Shown here: piece after piece, positions 24,478 to 31,116 of the stretch
Layout of the letters: each line of letters opens with the position of its first letter
How positions within the stretch are numbered: position 1 is the first letter of the stretch
Assembly (NCBI GenBank): GCA_903933935.1
Contig: CAIZMB010000069.1
Coordinates: 1-32,542 of the forward strand
From: an uncultured Cytophagaceae bacterium
GTDB lineage: Bacteria > Bacteroidota > Bacteroidia > Cytophagales > Spirosomataceae
Direction of reading: 5' to 3'
DNA: 32,542 bases
Program-made: the position numbers and the translations under genes
Notes under the pieces: generated by a model
What the model saw: only the letters and a program-made list of their open reading frames with translations
What the model was told of the DNA's origin: nothing
Database searches by the model: none

Positions 24478-27348
24478 ATGAAGAATTTTTTCCGCAATGG
24501 GTTGGCCATGATTGTGGCCACACTTTTTCTGGCATCTACGAGCAAAATGGTGCCGCCATCCGCTCCCAAATTAGCGCAAGACACGTTGCGTATTGACCAC
24601 GATTATGTGTTAGAGGCCACGATGCTAGGTTATTTTGCCAAAGATGGAACCAGAAACCCTACCCTAAAAGCAAATAAGGGGAAGCGAGTTCGGATCACTA
24701 TTTATAATGGGGAGGTGATGACGCATGACATTGCTTTAGAAAAAGCGGGGATCAAAACTCCATCCATTTCGGACAAAGGCGCCAAGGTCAGTATGACTTT
24801 TATTGCCAAAGAAAATGACATCTATTTTTGTACCGTGCCTGGGCATCGAGCTGCCGGGATGGTGGGAAAGCTAGAGATTGTCACAGGTAATACGGAAACG
24901 ATCGCTTCCACGGGTGTTATCCCGACGAAAAACGGGAAATCGATCAATGTTAATTTTGAAACTGGAACTTTGGAAAATTGGAAAGCCACGGGAGAAGCTT
25001 TTTTAAATCCATTAATTAGCCAAGATCCCTCTCCTCTCCATGATAAAACGGCAAAAATCAATCCTGAAGGGGCCTATTTTTTAAGTAGTGGCGGCACGGT
25101 AAAATATGCGTTGAAGGGCACTTTAACCTCTGAATCTTTTAAAATAACGCATCCTTTTGCGAGCTTTTTAGTCTCTGGTGGGGCGATTCAAGATACTCGA
25201 GTGGAGCTTGTTTTAGCAAAAAGCCAAAAGGTTATTTTCAAATCCACGGGACAAGGACGCGCCACATTACAGCCTGTGGTGGCCAATTTAAAAGCGCATC
25301 TAGGCCAGGAAATGTTCATCAGGATAATTGATAATGAGACAGGTATTTCGCCTATTCCTTATGTGGGGCATGATAAATTGGCGCACATAAATTTTGACAA
25401 TTTTAGGTTTCACGTCACGAGGCCTACATTTCCAAACGAATTAAACCAAAAAGACATCATTGTTCTTCCGCCACTTGACCCGATCCTTCATGCGGGACTT
25501 TCTGGAAAGGAGGCTGCCAAAGTGATGACATTGCCTAAAGGATTTAAGATTACCTTGGCCGCTTCGGAGCCCGATATTGTACGTCCAATTAGTTTCACGA
25601 TGGATTCCAGGGGCCGACTATGGGTTGTGGAGGGGCATACTTATCCGATTCCAGCTCCAGAAGGACAAGGAAAAGATCGGATCTTGATTTTGGAGGATTC
25701 GGATGGCGATGGGACTTTGGATAAAAGAAAAGTGTTCATGGAGGGGCTAAATTTAGTCAGTGGTATTGAAGTGGGTATGGGGGGAGTTTGGCTGGGAGCC
25801 GCACCTTATTTGTTGTTTATACCGACCGACTTTACCCAAGATAAACCTACGGGTCCGATCCAAAAGTTGCTAGACGGCTGGGGCGTTCAGGATACCCATG
25901 AAGTGTTAAATAGTTTGCGCTGGGGTCCGGATGGCTGGCTGTATGGAACTCATGGTGTTTTCACCCATTCCAATGTGGGGAAACCGGGGGCAACGGACCT
26001 TGAACGCACTAAGATCAATGCCGGGGTTTGGCGTTTTCACCCTAAAACACATGTTTTTGAGGTGTTTGCTGAAGGGTCAAGCAATCCTTGGGGCATTGAT
26101 TTTAATGAGTATGGACATCTATTTATTACCGTTTGCGTGATTCCGCACATGTTTCACATCATTCAAGGCGCACGTTATCAAAGACAAGGCGGGAAACATT
26201 TTAACCCCTATACCTATGATGACATTAAAACCATCGCGGACCACGTACATTATGTTGGGGATCGTGGGCCACATGCGGGCAACTTTAGGTCGGCCTCTGC
26301 GGGTGGTGGCCATGCACATGCGGGAGCCATGATTTATTTGGGAGGAAATACTTGGCCTAAAGAATTCAGAAACAACATTTTCATGAATAATATCAATGGG
26401 GCAAAACTTAATGTCGACATTTTGACCCCCAAAGGTTCTGGCTATAGCGCCAGCCATAAAAAGGATTTTTTGTCGATGAACGATTCATGGTCGCAGTGGC
26501 TTAACATGAAATATGACCCTAGCGGATCTGTCTATGCGATTGATTGGTACGATAAAAACCAATGCCATAGTACAAATCCAGATGTGCATGATAAAACCAT
26601 GGGCCGCATATTTAAAATTACTCATGAAAAGGATGTGTTTGTTCGGGTTGATTTGAGTAAATCGACCGACTTGGAATTAGTTAATCATCAATTAAATCCC
26701 AAAGAATGGTATGTGCGTCAATCGCGAACCATTTTGCAAGAAAGAGGCGGGAATGCTCAGGTTTACAAAGCATTAAGGGAAATTTTAGACAAAAATCCTG
26801 ATGTCACCCGTAAGCTTAGGGCATTATGGACTTTGCAGGTTACTGGAGGGTTAACGGAGATGGATTTGGAGAGATTGTTGGGCCACGAAAATCCACATTT
26901 AAGGAGTTGGGCGATCCAATTAGCTGCCGAGAAAAAAGTCGTTTCGGCTACTTTTTTAAACAAATTGGAGTCCATGGCCAAGACAGAATCGAGTGCACAG
27001 GTTCGTTTGGCTATGTTGTCCGGTATGATGCGTTTGCGCCCTGGAATGAGATGGAATGTGGTGGAGGCTTTAGCTCAAAAATCCGAAGACCGCTTAGATC
27101 ACAATATTCCGTTGATGGTTTGGTATGCGGCGGAACCATTGGCTGCGATAGATCCTGTGAGAAGTTTGGCGATGGCTGAAAAAGCGAAGATGCCCAAGTT
27201 CTTGTTATACATGGTTCAGCGCATTGGGGCTTTAAAATCGGCTGAGTCAAAAAAGGTTTTGGAAGGCTTTATGGATCGATTGGGAAATAATCATGAGCAG
27301 CATGAAATCATGATGGCGGTGGAAAAAGCGTTGAAAGAAAATAAATAA
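24478..27348 (+). CDS. Cupredoxin-PVC-type dehydrogenase propeller-HEAT fusion, secreted
   Basis: A 956-residue protein with an N-terminal signal sequence. Residues 40-140: plastocyanin/azurin-like domain with all four blue-copper ligands, H83 (MTHDI), C118, H123 and M128 (CTVPGHRAAGM). Residues 155-325: beta-sandwich of the carbohydrate-binding/jelly-roll type (NFETGTLENWKATGEAF, HINFDNFRF). Residues 352-710: beta-propeller of the PVC 'membrane-bound dehydrogenase' type (LPKGFKITLAASEPDIVRPI, DSRGRLWVVEGHTYP, DSDGDGTLDKRKVF, LRWGPDGWLYGTHGVFTHSN, GSSNPWGIDFNEYGHLF, HAHAGAMIYLGG). Residues 740-950: HEAT-like helices. Relatives usually end in a cytochrome c domain with CxxCH; no CxxCH occurs anywhere here. 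Inferred role: periplasmic sugar oxidation or electron transfer with copper replacing haem. Confidence 0.85.
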   Translation: MKNFFRNGLAMIVATLFLASTSKMVPPSAPKLAQDTLRIDHDYVLEATMLGYFAKDGTRNPTLKANKGKRVRITIYNGEVMTHDIALEKAGIKTPSISDKGAKVSMTFIAKENDIYFCTVPGHRAAGMVGKLEIVTGNTETIASTGVIPTKNGKSINVNFETGTLENWKATGEAFLNPLISQDPSPLHDKTAKINPEGAYFLSSGGTVKYALKGTLTSESFKITHPFASFLVSGGAIQDTRVELVLAKSQKVIFKSTGQGRATLQPVVANLKAHLGQEMFIRIIDNETGISPIPYVGHDKLAHINFDNFRFHVTRPTFPNELNQKDIIVLPPLDPILHAGLSGKEAAKVMTLPKGFKITLAASEPDIVRPISFTMDSRGRLWVVEGHTYPIPAPEGQGKDRILILEDSDGDGTLDKRKVFMEGLNLVSGIEVGMGGVWLGAAPYLLFIPTDFTQDKPTGPIQKLLDGWGVQDTHEVLNSLRWGPDGWLYGTHGVFTHSNVGKPGATDLERTKINAGVWRFHPKTHVFEVFAEGSSNPWGIDFNEYGHLFITVCVIPHMFHIIQGARYQRQGGKHFNPYTYDDIKTIADHVHYVGDRGPHAGNFRSASAGGGHAHAGAMIYLGGNTWPKEFRNNIFMNNINGAKLNVDILTPKGSGYSASHKKDFLSMNDSWSQWLNMKYDPSGSVYAIDWYDKNQCHSTNPDVHDKTMGRIFKITHEKDVFVRVDLSKSTDLELVNHQLNPKEWYVRQSRTILQERGGNAQVYKALREILDKNPDVTRKLRALWTLQVTGGLTEMDLERLLGHENPHLRSWAIQLAAEKKVVSATFLNKLESMAKTESSAQVRLAMLSGMMRLRPGMRWNVVEALAQKSEDRLDHNIPLMVWYAAEPLAAIDPVRSLAMAEKAKMPKFLLYMVQRIGALKSAESKKVLEGFMDRLGNNHEQHEIMMAVEKALKENK

Positions 27349-28322
27349 TGGAAGCAGGTAAAATTCAAATAGGGGTTGTTGGTTTAGGCCTGATGGGATG
27401 CAGCATTGCTACCTGTTTATTGATGTCGGGCCATCCCGTAGTTGCCATTGCGCCAATTCCGATGGACATGGAGACGGCGGAATTGCGAATTAGAAAACAT
27501 TTAAATAAGGCGAAGGAAGAAGGATTGGTTACTGAAACGGCGGAGTTTTATTTGGGAAATTTGATGATTAGTGAGGAGTATGGGAATTTGAAATTATGCC
27601 AATTGGTCATCGAGTGTACGATAGAAAATGAGGAAATTAAGCGATCTGTTTATGGAAAGATTGAGGCTGAAATTGGCGAGGATGCATTACTCACGTCAAA
27701 TACATCTGCGATTCCGATTAGTATGTTACAGAAATTGACCCAAAAACCTGACCGGTTTTTTGGATTGCATTGGGCGGAGCCATCGCATACCACGCGCTTT
27801 TTAGAAATTATTTGTGGGGATCAAAGTAATATTACAAAGGGGGAATATTTATATGAATTATCGCATGGCTGGGGAAAGGAGCCAACCTTAGTGCGCAAGG
27901 ACATTCGTGGATTTATTGCGAATAGATTGATGTATGCAATGTACCGAGAAGCATTTTATTTGGTTGAGAATGGATATGCGACCGTGGAAGATGTGGATCG
28001 TGCCTGCCGAAATAATACGGGGTATTGGATGACATTGGTCGGGGTTTTTGGCTGGATGGATTTAACGGGAGTACCTGCCTACCATAATGTCATGAAGGAT
28101 TTAAATGCCACATTGTACAATGGAACGGAGGTGCCAAAATTAATTGACGACATTGTAAAATCCGGTGGAAAGGGCGTAAGTAATGGTCGGGGATTTTATC
28201 AATATAGTCCTGAGGAGGCTAAATTATGGGAGAAAACTTTTGCCGATTTTAGTTATGAAATCAGAAAATTGGCTCTAAAATACCCGGCGGATGTGGTTAA
28301 GGCTAAATTAAAAATCAAGTAG
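27348..28322 (+). CDS. 3-hydroxyacyl-CoA dehydrogenase-family NAD oxidoreductase (possible L-gulonate 3-dehydrogenase-like)
   Basis: A 324-residue protein whose ATG overlaps the previous stop by one base (TAATG), so it is translationally coupled to the cupredoxin-propeller gene. N-domain: Rossmann motif GVVGLGLMGCSIA, then VIECTIENEEIK and LLTSNTSAIPISML. The catalytic pair H141 and E153 lies in GLHWAEPSHTTRFLEI, and RDIRGFIANRLMYA-like sequence supplies the Asn. The usual H-x-x-N-P is H-x-x-E-P (E144). C-domain: GYWMTLVGVFGWMDLTGVPA. The family includes fatty-acid beta-oxidation enzymes, carnitine dehydrogenase and L-gulonate 3-dehydrogenase. With DUF1080 in the operon, a 3-keto/3-hydroxy sugar acid is more plausible than an acyl-CoA; this is inference. 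Confidence 0.82.
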   Translation: MEAGKIQIGVVGLGLMGCSIATCLLMSGHPVVAIAPIPMDMETAELRIRKHLNKAKEEGLVTETAEFYLGNLMISEEYGNLKLCQLVIECTIENEEIKRSVYGKIEAEIGEDALLTSNTSAIPISMLQKLTQKPDRFFGLHWAEPSHTTRFLEIICGDQSNITKGEYLYELSHGWGKEPTLVRKDIRGFIANRLMYAMYREAFYLVENGYATVEDVDRACRNNTGYWMTLVGVFGWMDLTGVPAYHNVMKDLNATLYNGTEVPKLIDDIVKSGGKGVSNGRGFYQYSPEEAKLWEKTFADFSYEIRKLALKYPADVVKAKLKIK

Positions 28323-28364
28323 TTGATCTAGAAAATCAGTCTATTTTTGGGTAATTCATCATAT

Positions 28365-28425
28365 AGCGTATAGCTTTACTAACTTTTAGAAAGTTAGTAA
28401 AGCTGGTGCTGCGAAGTATGTTTTT
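28365..28425. repeat. Palindromic intergenic repeat, copy 2
   Basis: Core arms at 28372-28386 and 28390-28404 are identical to copy 1, with loop TAG. The left flank AGCGTATAGC and right flank GGTGCTGCGAAGTATGTTTTT match copy 3 at 30214-30272 closely. It lies between convergent genes, where a bidirectional terminator would be useful. Confidence 0.85.
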
Positions 28426-28441
28426 CCTGTTTTGGATTAAT

Positions 28442-29287
28442 TTAACTTTGGACGGCTTTTTCTAAATCGGCAATAACAAATTTGGACATTTGTAAAAAAG
28501 CATAAGTTGCTTTGGGAGCGGTGTCAGGATTTGACATAAGTTTACCTAGGTTAGAAGGAACTATTTGCCAAGATACCCCAAATTTATCTTTCAGCCAGCC
28601 GCATCTTCCAGGTTGGCCATCAAGGACTAAATGATCCCAATAATAGTCGATTTCTTCTTGATTATCCACAGTTATGACGAAAGAAACCCCTTCGTTGAAA
28701 GGCTGCATGTCCGGCATTGAGCTTTCCATTGCGTGGAAAACTTGTCCATTTAATAAGAATTGGGAGTATTTGACATTTCCTTCGATATCCTGTTCTTCTT
28801 TTTCATAAAATTGTTTGAATTGAATTTCAGATTTTGGAAAAAGTTGGGTATAAAAATCGATGGCCTCAGAGGCTTTGCCGTTATTCGCACCGGTAAACAT
28901 AAAATTGGGTGCAATTATTGCGGAGGAATTATGTCCCATCATGATTTGCCAGTTGACCCCATATTTATCTGCACACCAGCCGTATTTTGCACTCCATGGA
29001 TAGGTATTTAGGGGCATTAAAATGGACCCTCCGTCTTGCATTAATATATCCCAAATTTTTTGAATTTCTTCTTCGTTATTAATGTTGAGAAAAAATGAAA
29101 TAGAAGGATTTATGGGGTAGCCGGGGCCACCGTTTAAATGCATAAATCTGCGGCCGTAAATTCGGTAATTTATGGCAAGGGGGTTTTCTGAAATCGGTTC
29201 AAATTCGGAGAAAGTATTTTTGTAAAAATCGGCTGCTTCTTTGGCATTTTTATCAAACCAAAGGCAAATACTTAGTTCGTGTGTCAT
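28442..29287 (-). CDS. PhnB-like VOC protein with two domains
   Basis: A 281-residue protein made of two tandem '3-demethylubiquinone-9 3-methyltransferase'-type VOC units. Unit 1 (1-118): LSICLWFDKNAKEAADFYKN, NPSISFFLNINNEEEIQKIW, YPWSAKYGWCADKYGVNWQI. Unit 2 (about 127-272): GKASEAIDFYTQLFPKSEI, GVSFVITVDNQEEIDYYWDH, CGWLKDKFGVSWQIVPS. Despite the family name these have no methyltransferase fold; function is generally unknown. The duplicated architecture is common in Bacteroidota. Convergent with the 3HCDH gene and divergent from the ThuA gene. Confidence 0.87.
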   Translation of the reverse strand: MTHELSICLWFDKNAKEAADFYKNTFSEFEPISENPLAINYRIYGRRFMHLNGGPGYPINPSISFFLNINNEEEIQKIWDILMQDGGSILMPLNTYPWSAKYGWCADKYGVNWQIMMGHNSSAIIAPNFMFTGANNGKASEAIDFYTQLFPKSEIQFKQFYEKEEQDIEGNVKYSQFLLNGQVFHAMESSMPDMQPFNEGVSFVITVDNQEEIDYYWDHLVLDGQPGRCGWLKDKFGVSWQIVPSNLGKLMSNPDTAPKATYAFLQMSKFVIADLEKAVQS

Positions 29288-29291
29288 GAGC

Positions 29292-29320
29292 TTGTATTTT
29301 AATAGATAATTGTAAATTTG
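29292..29320 (+). promoter_or_regulatory. Bacteroidota-type promoter of the ThuA gene
   Basis: A -33 TTG (29292-29294) and a perfect -7 box TAAATTTG (29313-29320) are separated by 18 bases, one short of the usual 19-21. The start codon at 29335 is only 14 bases beyond the -7 box, so the transcript would have a very short leader. Confidence 0.6.
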
Positions 29321-29334
29321 AAAAAACTTATCAA

Positions 29335-30186
29335 ATGAAAAAAGTATTTAAAATTATTGGCTGGTCATTATTAGGTATTTTTGGTGTCTTTTTTATTTTT
29401 GGTGCTTTATTTATTTATAAAGTAAAAAATGGGTTTCCTGTTTTTTACGAAACAGAAAGGCCTACATTGTTTATCAATAAAAATCGGCCAGCCATTCTTG
29501 TTTTTTCTAAAACAACGAGTTTCAGGCATGGGGAATCCATAGAGGCCTCTAGCCCAATTTTAACTGAAATGGCAAAAAAGAATCAATGGTTTTTATATGA
29601 AACGGAGTCGGGTGGCGTGTTTAATGAGGAGCAATTGAGTTTGTTTGATTTAGTTATTTTTAATAATTCGACGGGTCCTGTTTTGAATGATGAACAGCAA
29701 AAGGCTTTTCAGAAATACATCACAAATGGGGGTAATTTTTTAGGGATTCATGGGTCTGGGGACGATTCGCACCGTAAGTGGGAATGGTATCAAAAGACAT
29801 TATTGGGAGCTAAATTTTCTCATCATCCGTTGAACCCTCAATTTCAAAACGCGCAGATTCATGTAGAGGCTCGTGCAGATTCTAGTTTTAAATCCTGGCT
29901 TGTGGGTGAATGGAATGCCAAGGATGAATGGTATGTATTTTATGAACAACCTAAAGATGCTCAAGTCCTTTTATATATTGATGGGGATAAAATTTTGCCG
30001 AGTGGAAATATGCTTTGGATGAAAGATAAGAATTTTGGTATGGGGAAATATCATCCTGTTGCTTGGTATAAAAAAGTAGGCAAGGGGAATATGCTATATA
30101 CGTCGATGGGTCATTCAAAAGAGGTATGGGAGAATAAGCCATTCCAAGATTTCATAGAAAAATCAATTTCTTGGACCATAAAATAA
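29335..30186 (+). CDS. ThuA-domain protein with N-terminal membrane anchor
   Basis: A 283-residue protein. Residues 6-29 are a strongly hydrophobic helix (IIGWSLLGIFGVFFIFGALF) without a cleavage site, so a membrane-anchored periplasmic protein is likely. The ThuA domain (about 52-281) has the glutamine-amidotransferase-like fold: ILVFSKTTSFRHGESIEASS, FDLVIFNNSTGPVLNDEQQ, YITNGGNFLGIHGSGDDSHR, HHPLNPQF and GKGNMLYTSMGHSKEVWENK. Named after the Rhizobium trehalose-utilisation locus, the family recurs beside DUF1080 and PVC-type dehydrogenase genes; its reaction on keto-glycosides or glycosides is not firmly established. Expressed separately from the 23.8-28.3 kb operon but probably part of the same theme. 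Confidence 0.87.
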   Translation: MKKVFKIIGWSLLGIFGVFFIFGALFIYKVKNGFPVFYETERPTLFINKNRPAILVFSKTTSFRHGESIEASSPILTEMAKKNQWFLYETESGGVFNEEQLSLFDLVIFNNSTGPVLNDEQQKAFQKYITNGGNFLGIHGSGDDSHRKWEWYQKTLLGAKFSHHPLNPQFQNAQIHVEARADSSFKSWLVGEWNAKDEWYVFYEQPKDAQVLLYIDGDKILPSGNMLWMKDKNFGMGKYHPVAWYKKVGKGNMLYTSMGHSKEVWENKPFQDFIEKSISWTIK

Positions 30187-30213
30187 GTTTATTTAATGGG
30201 ATTTTAAGTAGTT

Positions 30214-30272
30214 GCGCATAGCTTTAAAACTTTGTAGAATTTTTCAAGCTGGCGCTGCGAGCTATGTTTTTT
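30214..30272. repeat. Palindromic intergenic repeat, copy 3 (diverged)
   Basis: Same frame as copy 2: left GCGCATAGCTTTA, right AAGCTGGCGCTGCGAGCTATG then a T run. The central arms have decayed, so the inner hairpin is imperfect while the outer ATAGC/GCTAT pair is kept. It lies between convergent ThuA and TetR genes. Confidence 0.7.
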
Positions 30273-30313
30273 ATCAAATGTCTTTTTCCCCTGATAAGTA
30301 GGAATTCGAATTA

Positions 30314-30991
30314 TTAAACGGGCTTTAAAGCACTAAATACTAATTGGCTCAAAAAATTAAACACAAATTCCTCCTCTTTTTCATTAGAAACATCGGTCAA
30401 TCGAGGCAAATTTTTACTAAAATATTGTTGGCTATGTGCTGTTTCGATTAAGGTGCTACTTAGGGATCTAGAAAAATTATATGAGGGATTTAAATTTAGC
30501 ATCACCTCAGAAATTTTATTACACAAGTCTTTGTATGGTTTAAAAACTTGAAAGGAATTGATCTCCTTCACTTCCTTTATTAGGTAGACTTTACTGCTTT
30601 CGGATAGGATAATTTGGTTTAAATAGGATTTATTGTAATCTAATTGGCCTACACTTTCTGGTAAGGTTTTAGTAAACAAAGAGATAATCTTAGTTAACTT
30701 TTCTTTGGGATCTTGGATATTTTGAATGGTAAAATCAACAAGAAATTCCATGTAAGACCAATACCAATTTAGTATATAGAGGAGTAATCGGTGTTTATTT
30801 TCAAAATACCGATAGATAGACGCCTCGGTTGTGGACATTTTGGTGGCCAATTTTTTAAAGGTAAAATGCTCGAATCCTAATTCGTAAATTAAATCAATCG
30901 CATTTTTCACAATTTGTTTACCTAATTCTGAAGATTCAGGATCGCGTAAATAGATATGTTCGTTGACCTTAAAACTAAGTTGGAAGTCCAT
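30314..30991 (-). CDS. TetR/AcrR-family transcriptional regulator
   Basis: A 225-residue protein. The DNA-binding domain (about 22-72) reads QIVKNAIDLIYELGFEHFTF, then KKLATKMSTTEASIYRYFEN and KHRLLLYIL, with the typical recognition helix S-I-Y-R-Y-F-x-N-K. The C-terminal ligand domain is unlike any I can name. It is divergent from the ABC exporter gene and separated from it by 125 bases containing two similar dyad elements, so it probably represses itself and the exporter. Confidence 0.9.
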   Translation of the reverse strand: MDFQLSFKVNEHIYLRDPESSELGKQIVKNAIDLIYELGFEHFTFKKLATKMSTTEASIYRYFENKHRLLLYILNWYWSYMEFLVDFTIQNIQDPKEKLTKIISLFTKTLPESVGQLDYNKSYLNQIILSESSKVYLIKEVKEINSFQVFKPYKDLCNKISEVMLNLNPSYNFSRSLSSTLIETAHSQQYFSKNLPRLTDVSNEKEEEFVFNFLSQLVFSALKPV

Positions 30992-31019
30992 GTATTCTAA
31001 AAGTTTAGTTCAAATATAG

Positions 31020-31079
31020 CAATAGTAAAATTATTACAAAATAAATTTTAATATTTTATGCAATAGTAATACTATTATT
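31020..31079. promoter_or_regulatory. Two candidate TetR operators
   Basis: CAATAGTAATACTATTATT at 31061-31079 contains the perfect dyad AATAGTA-A-TACTATT (31062-31076). A related element, CAATAGTAAAATTATTACA, lies at 31020-31038, 41 bases upstream. Both sit between the TetR and exporter starts. The AT richness raises the chance background, but the perfect 15-base dyad and its partner make an operator pair likely. Confidence 0.6.
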
Positions 31080-31092
31080 TTAAAAAGTATTA

Positions 31093-31100
31093 TATCTTTG
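31093..31100 (+). promoter_or_regulatory. -7 box of the ABC exporter gene
   Basis: TATCTTTG fits TAnnTTTG exactly, 16 bases before the ATG at 31117. The region 19-21 bases upstream is occupied by the perfect dyad, which fits repression by steric block. Confidence 0.55.
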
Positions 31101-31116
31101 TGAAAAATATGTTTGA

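Noticed and set aside
26826-27179. A 117-codon alternate frame inside the cupredoxin-propeller gene
   Set aside because: Fully contained in a well-supported gene, with no domain features of its own.
27348-28322. Assignment as a fatty-acid beta-oxidation 3-hydroxyacyl-CoA dehydrogenase
   Set aside because: The fold fits, but there is no enoyl-CoA hydratase, thiolase or acyl-CoA gene nearby and the HxxNP motif is altered; a family-level name is safer.
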